NCBI GenBank assembly: GCA_039818945.1
Contig: JBCBSZ010000022.1
Location: forward strand, 1-64,000
Direction of reading: 5' to 3'
From: JBCBSZ01 sp039818945
GTDB taxonomy: Bacteria; Actinomycetota; Acidimicrobiia; Acidimicrobiales; Poriferisodalaceae
Length of the DNA: 64,000 nt
Shown: positions 15,483-24,073 of the stretch, piece by piece
Layout: each line of letters starts with the position of its first letter
Position numbering within the stretch: position 1 is the first letter of the stretch
Translations under genes and position numbers: made by a program
Notes under the pieces: generated by a model
The model's database searches: none
The model's input: only the letters and a program-made list of their open reading frames with translations
Told to the model about the DNA's origin: nothing

Positions 15483-17650
15483 TCACCGATCGCCCCGACG
15501 ACCTCGATCCGGTCGAGGTCGCGCTCCTCGACGGCATCGCCGCGCTCGGCCCGACCGACGCAGCGCCGCCGGTCGCGCTCGACGGGCTCGGCGCCGCCGA
15601 CCTCTTCGAGGTCCAGGTCACCAGCCGACTGCTCGACCACACCGCCCGTTGGCTGCGCGGGCGGGGGCGGGGGTACTACACGATCGGTTCGGCCGGCCAC
15701 GAGAGCAACGCCGCCGTCGCCGCCGCGCTCCGGCCGACCGACCCGGCGCTCCTGCACTACCGGTCCGGTGGGTTCTACGTCGGGCGCGCCAGGCAGGTCC
15801 CGGGCAGCGATCCGGTCGGCGACGTCCTCGCCGGGGTGCTCGCGCTGCGCTCCGAGCCGATCGCCGGCGGCCGGCACAAGGTCTTCGGCCACCCCGACCT
15901 CCACGTGATCCCGCAGACGTCGACCATCGCATCGCACCTGCCACGAGCCGTCGGCCTGGCCCGCGGCCTGGCGATGGCGGCTGAGCTCGGGGTCGCGTCG
16001 CCCTGGCCCGACGATGCGGTCGTCGTGTGCTCGTTCGGCGATGCGTCGCTGAACCACTCGACGGCCCAGGGCGCGCTCAACTGGGCGGCGTTGGCCGCGC
16101 ACCGCGGCGATCCCTGCCCGATGCTCTTCGTCTGCGAGGACAACGGCCTGGGCATCAGCGTGCCGTCGCCGGACGGGTGGCCGCTCGCCGCGCTCCGGTC
16201 CCGCTCCGGGCTCGAGGTCGTCGACGCCGACGGTGCCGAGCCCGACGAGGTGCTCGCCGCAGCGAGCGCGCTCGTCGACGAGATCCGCACGACCCGGCGA
16301 CCGGGGGTGCTCCACCTGCGGACGGTCCGCTTCCTCGGGCACGCCGGCACCGACGTCGAGTCGGCGTACCGGTCCCGAGCGGACGTCCTCGCCGACCTCG
16401 ATCGCGACCCGATCCTCGGCACCGCCCGCCTGCTCGTCGAGCGGTGCGGACACGAGGTCGACGACCTCGTGCGCTGGTACCTCGCCGAGCGCGAGGTCGT
16501 GCGGGCCCGGGCGGTCGAGCTGGCCGGTGGCGAGGAGCTGTCGTCGGCCGAGGAGGTCATAGCACCCCTCGCGCCGCGCCGCCCGGTTCGGGTCTGCGAG
16601 GCTGCCGAGGCGCTCGCAGCTCCGGTGGCGGGTGCCGATCGGCTGACGCTCGCCCAGACGATCAACGCCGCGTTGGGGCAGGTCCTCGAATCGGTCCCCG
16701 AGGCGGTGGTGTTCGGCGAGGACGTGGCGGTCAAGGGTGGGGTCTACGGCGTCACGCGGGGCCTGCAGAAGCGCTTCGGCGCCGGCCGGGTGTTCGACAC
16801 CCACCTCGACGAGACGTCGATCCTCGGCCTCGCGCTCGGGACCTCCCTGACGGGGCTGCTCCCCATCCCCGAGATCCAGTACCTCGCCTACCTCCACAAC
16901 GCCGAGGACCAGCTGCGGGGCGAGGCCGCCTCGCTGCGCTTCTTCTCCAACGGGCAGTACGAGAACCCGATGGTGGTCCGCATCGCCGGATACGCGTACC
17001 AGCGGGGCTTCGGTGGCCACTTCCACAACGATCACTCGGTCGCCGTGCTCCGCGACGTCCCCGGCCTGGTGATCGCCTCACCCTCGCATCCGGCCGACGC
17101 GGCGGCGATGCTGCGGACCTGCGTCGCCTCGGCCCTGGTCGACGGCTCGGTGTGCGCGTTCGTCGAGCCCATCGCCCGCTACCACGGGACCGATCTGCAC
17201 GCCGACGGCGACCGGGGATGGACCGCCCCGTTCGACCCGAACGGCCACGTGCCCGTCGGTGCGGGCCGGACCCACGGCAACGGACGCGACCTCACGATCG
17301 TGTCGTGGGCCAACGGGGCGTGCCTGTCGCTGCGGGCGCAGCGCCGCCTCGCGATCGAGCACGGCCTGCGGACCCGCGTCCTCGACCTCCGCTGGCTCGC
17401 GCCGCTGCCGCTCGACGATCTCGCCCGGGAGGCGTCGGCGACCGGGCGGGTGCTCGTCGTCGACGAGACGCGCCGCTCGGGCGGGGTCGGCGAGGCGGTG
17501 CTGGCCGCGCTCGTCGACGCCGGCTTCCGTGGACCGATGGCCCGCGTCGCCGCGCCCGACTCGTTCGTGCCGCTCGGCGACGCCGCCCACCACGTGCTCG
17601 TCTCCGAGGCCGACGTCGTGGCCGCCGCCACCGAGCTCGCCGGCCGCTGA
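15479..17650 (+). CDS. Thiamine-dependent 2-oxo acid dehydrogenase E1, alpha-beta fusion
   Basis: A 723-residue fusion of the E1 alpha subunit (about residues 1-340) and beta subunit (about 385-723). The alpha part shows the TPP-binding segment GDASLNHSTAQGALNWAA from Gly187, a GDG-like motif with Ala replacing the second Gly. The beta part begins TLAQTINAALGQVLE and has VVFGEDVAVKGGVYG near residue 410, the usual beta TPP motif. Such enzymes decarboxylate pyruvate or branched-chain 2-oxo acids and pass the acyl group to E2 lipoate. No E2 or E3 gene is adjacent, so partners are encoded elsewhere. Translationally coupled to rpiR. Confidence 0.87.
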   Translation: MITDRPDDLDPVEVALLDGIAALGPTDAAPPVALDGLGAADLFEVQVTSRLLDHTARWLRGRGRGYYTIGSAGHESNAAVAAALRPTDPALLHYRSGGFYVGRARQVPGSDPVGDVLAGVLALRSEPIAGGRHKVFGHPDLHVIPQTSTIASHLPRAVGLARGLAMAAELGVASPWPDDAVVVCSFGDASLNHSTAQGALNWAALAAHRGDPCPMLFVCEDNGLGISVPSPDGWPLAALRSRSGLEVVDADGAEPDEVLAAASALVDEIRTTRRPGVLHLRTVRFLGHAGTDVESAYRSRADVLADLDRDPILGTARLLVERCGHEVDDLVRWYLAEREVVRARAVELAGGEELSSAEEVIAPLAPRRPVRVCEAAEALAAPVAGADRLTLAQTINAALGQVLESVPEAVVFGEDVAVKGGVYGVTRGLQKRFGAGRVFDTHLDETSILGLALGTSLTGLLPIPEIQYLAYLHNAEDQLRGEAASLRFFSNGQYENPMVVRIAGYAYQRGFGGHFHNDHSVAVLRDVPGLVIASPSHPADAAAMLRTCVASALVDGSVCAFVEPIARYHGTDLHADGDRGWTAPFDPNGHVPVGAGRTHGNGRDLTIVSWANGACLSLRAQRRLAIEHGLRTRVLDLRWLAPLPLDDLAREASATGRVLVVDETRRSGGVGEAVLAALVDAGFRGPMARVAAPDSFVPLGDAAHHVLVSEADVVAAATELAGR

Positions 17651-17692
17651 GGCGCTGCCGTACCTACGGCCACCTTGGTATGGTCGAGCCGT

Positions 17693-17935
17693 ATGAAGAC
17701 GACGCTCAACCTCGACGACAGCTTGTTGGAGCGAGCGAAGCGTCACGCCGCGGATCGCGGCACGACCCTCACCGCCGTCGTGGAGGACGCGCTCCGCGTC
17801 GCGCTCGACGACGTGGGCTCAGATCCCTCCTATCGACTCGAGGTCCCGGTCGTCCAGGGTGAGCGCCCGCCCACGGTCGATCCTGCCGATCGCGATGCCC
17901 TGTACGACCTCATGGACCGGCCGGCGTCCCCGTAG
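17693..17935 (+). CDS. vapB: VapB-type antitoxin, ribbon-helix-helix
   Basis: An 80-residue protein starting MKTTLNLDDSLLERAKRHAA, the classic RHH strand and first helix, followed by a Pro-rich, acidic tail (ERPPTVDPADRD) that would wrap the toxin. It precedes a PIN-domain gene by 3 bp, the standard antitoxin-toxin order. The complex should repress its own promoter through the RHH dimer. Confidence 0.85.
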   Translation: MKTTLNLDDSLLERAKRHAADRGTTLTAVVEDALRVALDDVGSDPSYRLEVPVVQGERPPTVDPADRDALYDLMDRPASP

Positions 17936-17938
17936 GCC

Positions 17939-18364
17939 GTGCTCGCCGTCGACACGAACGTGCTGGTCTCCGCCCATCGAGCGGAGGCCGAGCTCCACGA
18001 AGCGGCATCGTCAGCGCTGCGCGACCTCGCCGAGGGTGACGTCCCCTGGGCCCTGCCCGTCTTCGTCGTCAACGAGTTCGTGCGGGTGGTGACGCATCCG
18101 AGGGTCTTCACGCCGCCGAGCTCGCCGCACGACGCGCTGGGTGTCGTGGCGGCGCTGCTGGGGAGTCCGACGGTGCGCCACCTCACCCCGGGCCGGAGCT
18201 ACGTCCGGCACCTGGCAGCGGCGATCGATGACGGCGGCGCAACGGGCAACCTCGTCCACGACGCGGCGATCGTGGCCCTGTGCCGCGAGCACGGCGTCGA
18301 CTCGATCCTCACCAACGATCGCGATCTCCGCCGGTTCGACTCGATCCGGGTCGTGTCGCTCTGA
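17939..18364 (+). CDS. vapC: VapC-type PIN-domain ribonuclease toxin
   Basis: A 141-residue PIN-domain protein expected to cleave tRNA or rRNA with Mg ions when released from VapB. The acidic quartet is visible: Asp5 (AVDTNVLV), Glu46 (VVNEFVR), Asp108 (LVHDAAI) and Asp127 (TNDRDL). GTG start, 3 bp after the antitoxin stop. All catalytic residues are intact, so the toxin is likely functional. Confidence 0.88.
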   Translation: MLAVDTNVLVSAHRAEAELHEAASSALRDLAEGDVPWALPVFVVNEFVRVVTHPRVFTPPSSPHDALGVVAALLGSPTVRHLTPGRSYVRHLAAAIDDGGATGNLVHDAAIVALCREHGVDSILTNDRDLRRFDSIRVVSL

Positions 18365-18367
18365 CCG

Positions 18368-19078
18368 TCAGCTCGCTGAGCGGGCGGCGGTGACGAAGCC
18401 GGCGAGGTAGCGGTCGATCGAGCGGCGCTGGAGGCGGCGGCCGAGCGGGCCGATGGCGCGGGTCGGCAGCGTCGCGGGGCGGGAGAAGGCCACGATCTCG
18501 AAGACGACCGAGCCGTCGTCGCGGCGATGGACGAGGAACGCCTCCTCACCCCGCTCGGGGTGGTGGGGCAGCGTGCCGTAGGCGAAGCCGAACGAGGTGT
18601 CGGTGTCGACGACCCGCATGACCCGACACGCACCGCTCACCCAGGGGCCGAGCGCGGGGGCCAGGGGCAGGGCTCGAGCGGCCCGCCGAGCGAGCGGATG
18701 CGCAGCGCCACCTGCGTGGCGTGGAGCATCGAGGAAGCGAGGCCAGAGCGGGAAGGGCAGGGCGAACGTCATGGTCGTGCCCTCGTCGAGGGGCGGGGTC
18801 GTCGGCGCGAGGTGCATGGACATCGCGCCGTGCCCGGCCCAGGCGCGGATGGCGTCGCGGCCCCGCTCGAAGTCGCCGGGAGCCGATCCGAGGGGACGCT
18901 CGGCCCGGAGGTGGTGGTACCCGTCGGGGAGGTCGGCGAGCGTGGCGCCCACCTCGGCGTAGGTGACGTCACGGTCGGCCTGGTCGGCCCGGAGCGCTTC
19001 GAGCCACGCCGCCGACGGGCGACGCAGGTGCACGTTGGCGAGCCCGGCGCGGCGCCGGAGGTTGGCGAGGGCGGTCAC
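18368..19078 (-). CDS. DUF1990 family protein
   Basis: A 236-residue protein with the DUF1990 pattern: RPLGSAPGDFERGRDAIRAW near the middle, MSMHLAP after it, and GACRVMRVVDTDTSFGFAYG followed by LPHHPERGEEAF near the C-terminus. The family has a START-like lipocalin fold with unknown ligand. The GTG start overlaps the TGA of the upstream TetR gene by 4 bp, so both belong to one transcript and the regulator probably responds to the same ligand class. Confidence 0.82.
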   Translation of the reverse strand: MTALANLRRRAGLANVHLRRPSAAWLEALRADQADRDVTYAEVGATLADLPDGYHHLRAERPLGSAPGDFERGRDAIRAWAGHGAMSMHLAPTTPPLDEGTTMTFALPFPLWPRFLDAPRHAGGAAHPLARRAARALPLAPALGPWVSGACRVMRVVDTDTSFGFAYGTLPHHPERGEEAFLVHRRDDGSVVFEIVAFSRPATLPTRAIGPLGRRLQRRSIDRYLAGFVTAARSAS

Positions 19079-19668
19079 GTGCCCGCCGTGGCGAGTCCGT
19101 GGATCGTGGTCCGGACGAGCGCCGCCACGTCGTCGGGCGTTGCGGTGACCTCGCCGGGGTGCACTGCGAGCAAGGCCAGCTCGGCGAGCACGGCGTTGAT
19201 CGTCCGGGCGGCCAGCTCGGTTCGACCCGGCACGAACCGCCCGGCGTCGACCGCCCGCCCGATGCTCGCCCGGAGGACCCGCAGCGAGTGCGCGTTCTCG
19301 ATCTCGCGACTCCGCTCCCAGCCGAGCGCCGTCGGCCCCAGGTCGAACAGCACCGACGCCACCTCCGGCCTCGCCGCCTCGTCCATCCAGCGCAGGCACG
19401 AGGCGACGAGCGACTCGAGCGGGTCGTCGTCGTCGCCATCGTGGCGGGACGCGGCGATGATCGCCGCCCGCGACGTCTCGGAGAACAACGTCTCGGCGAT
19501 CGACTCCTTCGAGTCGAAGTGGTGGTAGAGCGCTCCCTTGCTCACGCCGGCGTCGTCGAGCAGCTCGGCGATCGTCGTGGTCTCGTAGCCCTGCCCGGCG
19601 AAGCGCGCCCGGGCGGCGTCGAGGATCCTGCGCCGGGTCTCGGCGGTGCGCTCGGCCTGGGTCGCCAC
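19075..19668 (-). CDS. TetR-family regulator
   Basis: A 197-residue repressor. The N-terminal HTH (ETRRRILDAARARFAGQGYE, then TTIAELLDDAGVSKGALYHH) is fully typical; the C-terminal helices would bind a hydrophobic ligand. The GTG at 19668 was preferred over the ATG at 19728, which would run the coding region through the operator and the divergent promoter. It is the first gene of a two-gene unit with DUF1990 and diverges from the SnoaL-like gene. Confidence 0.87.
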   Translation of the reverse strand: MATQAERTAETRRRILDAARARFAGQGYETTTIAELLDDAGVSKGALYHHFDSKESIAETLFSETSRAAIIAASRHDGDDDDPLESLVASCLRWMDEAARPEVASVLFDLGPTALGWERSREIENAHSLRVLRASIGRAVDAGRFVPGRTELAARTINAVLAELALLAVHPGEVTATPDDVAALVRTTIHGLATAGT

Positions 19669-19697
19669 GGCGGTCCAGGGTAGCGAGCCATTTGCAG

Positions 19698-19710
19698 ACC
19701 GACGGTCGGT
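19698..19710. promoter_or_regulatory. 13-bp palindrome, TetR operator
   Basis: ACCGACGGTCGGT is a perfect palindrome around one central base, with flanking CA/TG also matching one base further out. It lies between the divergent TetR and SnoaL-like genes, 29 bases from one start and 16 from the other. ACCGAC-GTCGGT halves are a recurring operator form for actinobacterial TetR regulators. Confidence 0.75.
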
Positions 19711-19726
19711 TTGTAAGATGGGTGCC

Positions 19727-20095
19727 ATGACCGAGATGCCGACCGCCCTGCAGACCTACCTCCGGATGTGGAACGAGCGCGACGTCGCCCGCGCCCACGA
19801 GCTCCTCGCCGAGGCCGTCACCGACGACATCGTCTTCGCCGACCCCCACGACTTCCACGAGGGCCGGGCGGAGATGGAGCGCAACGTCGAACGCTTCCGT
19901 CGACGGTTCCCCACCGCGACGCTCAGCCTCGCCAGCGGGGTCGACGGCCAGAACGACCGCTACCGCTACGCGTGGGAGATCCACGTCGACCGCGAGCTCC
20001 TGATCGAGGGGTTCGACGTGAGCACGCTCGCGGCGGACGGCCGCATCGAGCGGGTCGACGGCTTCTTCGGTCCGCTACCGGCGCTGGCCGAGTAG
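19727..20095 (+). CDS. SnoaL-like / NTF2-fold protein
   Basis: A 122-residue protein with the alpha-beta cone pattern of the SnoaL/NTF2 superfamily: LQTYLRMWNERDVARAHELL as the opening helices, VFADPHDFHEGRAEM as the conserved acidic strand, then RYAWEIHVD and GRIERVDGFFG. Members are small polyketide cyclases, isomerases or steroid delta-isomerase relatives. Starts at 19718 or 19727 are both possible. It is divergent from TetR and shares its operator, so it is a likely regulated target. Confidence 0.8.
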   Translation: MTEMPTALQTYLRMWNERDVARAHELLAEAVTDDIVFADPHDFHEGRAEMERNVERFRRRFPTATLSLASGVDGQNDRYRYAWEIHVDRELLIEGFDVSTLAADGRIERVDGFFGPLPALAE

Positions 20096-20102
20096 GCGCC
20101 GC

Positions 20103-20702
20103 TCAGGTGCGCGCCGGCGGGTGGAGGGCGTCGCCGCAGCGATGGTTCAGCGCCCGGACCACCCGATCCTCGCGGTGGTGGCCGAGCAGGCTGACCGTCG
20201 CCGTGGCGAGGGCGAAGCGACGGCCCTCCACCGGTGCCAGATCGCACCAGCGGGCGATGAGCACGGCGAGCAGGTGGCCGTGCGCGAACACGGCGACGTT
20301 GCCGTCGACGTCGGCGATGCGGCCCAGGAACGCATCGACCCGCTCACCGACCTCCTCGATGGACTCGCCGCCCGTGATCGGGTGGGTCCACACCGACCAG
20401 TCCGGGATCGCTCGACGGGTGTCGACGGTCCGTTCGCCCTCGAAGTCGCCGTAGTCCCACTCGACCAGGTCGTCGTCGACGACGATCGGCGGGGCCAGGC
20501 CGACGAGCTCGGCCGTCTCGAGCGCCCGCGACAGCGGGCTCGACGCCACGTGGTCGATCCGCCAGTCGAGCAGGGTGCGCGCCGCGTCGCGGGCCTCCTC
20601 GCGTCCCTGGTCGGTCAGGGGCAGATCGGTCCGGCCGGTGTGGCGGCCCGTCCGCGACCACTCGGTCTCGCCGTGGCGGATGACGAGGAGCTGATCGGGC
20701 AC
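20103..20702 (-). CDS. Histidine phosphatase family protein (phosphoglycerate mutase-like)
   Basis: A 199-residue branch 1 histidine phosphatase. The phosphohistidine motif is RHGE with His10, followed by the substrate Arg in GRHTGRTDLPLTDQG; the second catalytic histidine is in FAHGHLLA. WDYGDFEG supplies the acid residue. Size matches SixA/GpmB/cobC-type phosphatases rather than true glycolytic mutases. The gene starts with GTG 1 bp from the stop of the upstream amidohydrolase gene, so the two are co-transcribed. Confidence 0.88.
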   Translation of the reverse strand: MPDQLLVIRHGETEWSRTGRHTGRTDLPLTDQGREEARDAARTLLDWRIDHVASSPLSRALETAELVGLAPPIVVDDDLVEWDYGDFEGERTVDTRRAIPDWSVWTHPITGGESIEEVGERVDAFLGRIADVDGNVAVFAHGHLLAVLIARWCDLAPVEGRRFALATATVSLLGHHREDRVVRALNHRCGDALHPPART

Positions 20703-20703
20703 G

Positions 20704-22005
20704 TCAGGCGGCCAGCCGCTGCGCGATGGAGACCGACTCGGCCCGGATCTCGGCGAGGTCGCCGGTGACGAGCTCCTTGGCCTCGACGACCTGGCGTCCG
20801 CCGACCCACACGTCGGTCACGTGGCGGCTCGATCCCGAGAACACGAGGTGGGTGAGCAGGTCGTCGGGCAGGCCGGGGGTGAAGGCAGGTTGGTCGAGGT
20901 CGATGCGGATCAGATCGGCTCGGGCGCCGGCGCCGAGGTGGCCGACGTCGTCCTGGCCGATGGCGTGGCCTCCGGTGCGGGTTCCCCAGGCCAGCACGTC
21001 GCCCGGGCGGGCGACGGTCGGATCGTGGGTGCTGCCTCGGGCGAGGAGCCCGGCGAGGCGCAGCTCGTCCCACAGGTCGAGGCGGTCGTTCGACGCCGGA
21101 CCGTCGGTGCCGAGCGCCACGGTCACCCCCCGCTCCCGCATGGCGGCGATCGGCGCGATGCCCGACCCGAGCTTCAGGTTGGAGCTGGGGCAGTGGACGA
21201 CCGCGGCGTCGTGCTCGCGGAGCAGTTCCTGGTCGCGCTCGGACAACCAGACCCCGTGGGCGCACAGCGGACGGGCGGCGAGGAAGCCGATCTCGGCCAG
21301 CACCTCGGTCGCCGTTCGTCCGTGCCGATCGATGACGAGCTCGCGCTCGGCCTCGGTCTCCTCGAGGTGGATGGTGACCGGCACGCCGTCGGCGACGGCT
21401 CGTCGACCGATCTCGGTCAGCGCGGCTGGCGGGAGGTCGTAGAGCGAGTGGGGCCCGTATCCGATCGTCACGAGGTCGTGGTCGGCGAAGCGCGCCCGGG
21501 CGGCGTCGAGGGCGTCGAGGCGGCGGGAGGGGTCGTCGCCGTCGAGGAGGCCCGAGAAGATGCCGCCGCAGGCCACGACCCGCTGCCCGAGCTCGGCCGC
21601 GGCCTCGGCGATCAGGTCCTCGAACAGGTACATCTCGTACGTCGTGGTCACGCCGGCGAGCAGCATCTCGGCCACGCCGAGCCGCATGCCCCACGCAGCG
21701 TCGTCCGGCGTCATCCGGGTCTCCCGCGGCCAGACGTGGTCCTTCAGCCAGCTGTCGAGCGCGGCGCCGTCGCCGACCGATCGCACCAGGGTCATCGGGG
21801 TGTGGGCGTGGGCGTTGACGAAGCCCGGCATCAGCAGGCCGCCGACGTCGTGGCGCTCTGCCGTCGCTGCCGGGAGGTCGGTCTCGGGCCCGGCGGCGAC
21901 GATGCGGCCGTCCTCGCCGATGTCGACGGCGCCGCCGTGCCAGACCGTGTCACCCGTGGCGGGGACGACGACGTCGGCGACGAGCCGGACCGGGGTGGAG
22001 GGCAT
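20704..22005 (-). CDS. Metal-dependent amidohydrolase, MtaD/SsnA/AtzB-like deaminase
   Basis: A 433-residue TIM-barrel hydrolase, likely deaminating 5'-methylthioadenosine, S-adenosylhomocysteine or guanine-type substrates. Metal ligands are His66 and His68 (FVNAHAHTPM), the histidine in TIHLEET, the histidine in LCAHGVWL and the aspartate in LGTDGPASND. The composite beta-sandwich is formed by both termini (DIGEDGRIVAAG and ARADLIRIDL). The ATG at 22005 fits the family start. Co-transcribed with the histidine phosphatase; diverges from an SDR gene. Confidence 0.87.
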   Translation of the reverse strand: MPSTPVRLVADVVVPATGDTVWHGGAVDIGEDGRIVAAGPETDLPAATAERHDVGGLLMPGFVNAHAHTPMTLVRSVGDGAALDSWLKDHVWPRETRMTPDDAAWGMRLGVAEMLLAGVTTTYEMYLFEDLIAEAAAELGQRVVACGGIFSGLLDGDDPSRRLDALDAARARFADHDLVTIGYGPHSLYDLPPAALTEIGRRAVADGVPVTIHLEETEAERELVIDRHGRTATEVLAEIGFLAARPLCAHGVWLSERDQELLREHDAAVVHCPSSNLKLGSGIAPIAAMRERGVTVALGTDGPASNDRLDLWDELRLAGLLARGSTHDPTVARPGDVLAWGTRTGGHAIGQDDVGHLGAGARADLIRIDLDQPAFTPGLPDDLLTHLVFSGSSRHVTDVWVGGRQVVEAKELVTGDLAEIRAESVSIAQRLAA

Positions 22006-22059
22006 CGCGGGAAGGCTAGAGGGCAACGCCGGGCCCGCGGTCTGGCAGGGTGGTCGGCG

Positions 22060-22800
22060 ATGTCCTCGCTCGATCTCACGGGCTCCGCGCTCGTCGTCAC
22101 CGGCGCAGCCGCCGGCATCGGTGCCGCGGTCGCAGGCCGTCTCGCCGGGCTCGGTGCCTCCGTCGTCGTGCACCATCGATCGAGCCCGCCGTCGCGGCTC
22201 CCCGAGCGCGCCGTCGCCGTCGAGGCCGAGCTGCGCGACGACGACGCGCCCGAGCGCCTGGTGCAGGCGTCGCTCGACGCGTTCGGCCGACTCGACGGGC
22301 TGGTCCACAACGCAGCCGTGCAGACGGTCACCGATCTGCTCGACCTCGACGATGCCGGCTGGGAGGAGATGCAGGCGGTCAACGTCGCCGCAGCCCATCG
22401 CCTGACCCAGGCGGTCGCCCGGCACGCGATCGCCGCCGGACACGGCGCGTCGATCGTGCACGTCTCGTCGATCGAGGGGCTGCAGCCGGCGCCCGGCCAC
22501 GGCCACTACGCCACGTCGAAGGCCGCGCTCAACATGCTGGCGCGGGCGCAGGCCGCCGAGCTCGGGCGCCACGGCATCCGCGTGAACTGCGTGTCGCCGG
22601 GACTGATCGACCGGGCCGGGCTGGCCGAGGACTGGCCCGACGGCGTGGCCCGCTGGCTCGATGCGGCGCCGCTCGGTCGGCTCGGTCGGCCCGAGGACGT
22701 CGCGAACGCGTGCGCGTTCCTCCTGTCGCCGCTGGCGTCGTTCGTCACCGGCGCGAACCTGGTCGTCGACGGCGGTGTCACGGCGAGGCCGACGTGGTGA
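22060..22800 (+). CDS. Short-chain dehydrogenase/reductase, classical
   Basis: A 246-residue oxidoreductase. The cofactor motif TGAAAGIG begins at Thr14, the NNAA-like element is HNAAV, the catalytic serine is in IVHVSSIEG and YATSK supplies Tyr and Lys. The C-terminus ends GANLVVDGGVTARPTW, the usual SDR close. The residue after strand 2 is His-Arg rather than Asp, which favours NADP(H). Its TGA overlaps the GTG of the DUF985 cupin gene by 4 bp. Substrate unknown. Confidence 0.88.
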   Translation: MSSLDLTGSALVVTGAAAGIGAAVAGRLAGLGASVVVHHRSSPPSRLPERAVAVEAELRDDDAPERLVQASLDAFGRLDGLVHNAAVQTVTDLLDLDDAGWEEMQAVNVAAAHRLTQAVARHAIAAGHGASIVHVSSIEGLQPAPGHGHYATSKAALNMLARAQAAELGRHGIRVNCVSPGLIDRAGLAEDWPDGVARWLDAAPLGRLGRPEDVANACAFLLSPLASFVTGANLVVDGGVTARPTW

Positions 22801-23261
22801 ACCCGGGGCCCGACCTGACCGCCGAGCAGGTGATCGAGCTGCTCGACCTCGCTCCGCTGCCGCGCGAGGGCGGCTGGTTCCGTCGCACTCACGTCGACGA
22901 GCACGCCGGGGCCATCTACTTCCTGATGACCCCCGAGGCGTTCTCGGCGATGCACGTCCTCACGATCACCGAGCTCTGGCACTTCCACGCCGGCGACCCG
23001 GTGGCGATGCTCCTCCTCCGTCCCGATGGCACGGCGCAGGAGCCGATGCTCGGCACCGATCTGGCCGCAGGGCAGCTCCCGCAGCTCATCGTGCCCGCCG
23101 GGGTCCACCAGGGCGCCTCGACCACGGGCGCCTGGTCGCTGGTCGGCACCACGACGGCGCCGCCCTACGACGAGGCCTGCTTCACCCTCTCCGACGCCGC
23201 CGCGCTGGTGGAGCGATGGCCGTCGGCGGCGGCCCGCATCGAGGAGCTGACGAGACCCTGA
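22797..23261 (+). CDS. DUF985 cupin-fold protein
   Basis: A 154-residue single-domain cupin of the DUF985 group. The diagnostic segments are EGGWFRRTH near residue 22, IYFLMTPEAFSAMHVL, and the metal-binding ELWHFHAGDPV, followed by LPQLIVPAGVHQGAST. GTG start overlaps the upstream SDR stop (GTGA). Biochemical role is not established for most members. Confidence 0.85.
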   Translation: MNPGPDLTAEQVIELLDLAPLPREGGWFRRTHVDEHAGAIYFLMTPEAFSAMHVLTITELWHFHAGDPVAMLLLRPDGTAQEPMLGTDLAAGQLPQLIVPAGVHQGASTTGAWSLVGTTTAPPYDEACFTLSDAAALVERWPSAAARIEELTRP

Positions 23262-23305
23262 GCGCCCGGTGATAGGAAGGCGCCGTCCACCGAGGAGGAG
23301 CCCCC

Positions 23306-24055
23306 GTGCCCGTCGTCGTCGAGCGCCGCGACCGGATCGTGATCGTCACGCTGGATCGCGAGGCGAAGCGCAACGCCATCAACGCCGAGATGGCCGGTGC
23401 CATCGATGACGCCCTCAACCGCTTCGAGGACGACGACGACCTCCGTGTGGCGATCCTCACCGGTGGGCCGAACGTCTTCTGCGCCGGCACCGACATCGCG
23501 GAGGGCTCCGGCGAGCCGACCGAGCGAGGCGGCGAGTACGGCATCATCCGCCGCCGGTCGACCAAGCCGATCATCGCCGCCGTCGAGGGGCTCGCCTTGG
23601 GCGGAGGCTTCGAGATCGCGATGGCCTGCGACCTGATCGTGGCGGCCTCCGACGCCACGTTCGGGCTGCCCGAGGTCCGGCGGGGGCTCGTGGCGACCAG
23701 CGCCGGGCTGTTCCGGGCGCCCCGCACGCTGCCGCTCAACGTCGCCCGCGAGCTGCTCCTCACCGGCGACCCGATCTCGGCTGATCGGGCCGAGCGCCTC
23801 GGTGTCGTGAACCTCGTGACCGAGCCCGGCGAGGCGGTCGCCGGGGCCGTCGGCCTCGCCGAGCGGATCGTGCTCAACGCGCCGACGTCGATCCGGGCGA
23901 CCCTCGCCGCGCTCGACGAGATCGTCGCCCACGACGACGATCGGGGCTGGGCCGCCACCGACGAGGCCCGCGAGACGATCCTGGCCAGCGAGGACCGTCG
24001 GGAGGGCATCGCCGCCTTCTTCGAGCGCCGCCCACCGGAGTGGCCCGGCCGCTGA
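23306..24055 (+). CDS. Enoyl-CoA hydratase/isomerase (crotonase) family
   Basis: A 249-residue crotonase-fold enzyme. The oxyanion-hole motif GLALGGGFEIAMACDL is at about residues 93-108 and CAGTDIAE marks the CoA-binding loop. The position of the second catalytic glutamate is occupied by LPEVRRGL, so one of the two hydratase glutamates is visible. GTG start preceded by GAGGAGGAG at a good distance. It should act on short or medium acyl-CoAs in fatty acid or aromatic breakdown; the exact substrate cannot be read. Confidence 0.87.
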   Translation: MPVVVERRDRIVIVTLDREAKRNAINAEMAGAIDDALNRFEDDDDLRVAILTGGPNVFCAGTDIAEGSGEPTERGGEYGIIRRRSTKPIIAAVEGLALGGGFEIAMACDLIVAASDATFGLPEVRRGLVATSAGLFRAPRTLPLNVARELLLTGDPISADRAERLGVVNLVTEPGEAVAGAVGLAERIVLNAPTSIRATLAALDEIVAHDDDRGWAATDEARETILASEDRREGIAAFFERRPPEWPGR

Positions 24056-24073
24056 CGCCGTCGAGCTCTCAGC

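Noticed and set aside
14450..17035. An 861-codon open frame on the minus strand opposite the E1 fusion and RpiR genes
   Set aside because: High GC keeps the opposite strand free of stops; the peptide is Arg/Gly/Asp-rich without any motif, while the plus strand encodes two complete enzymes.
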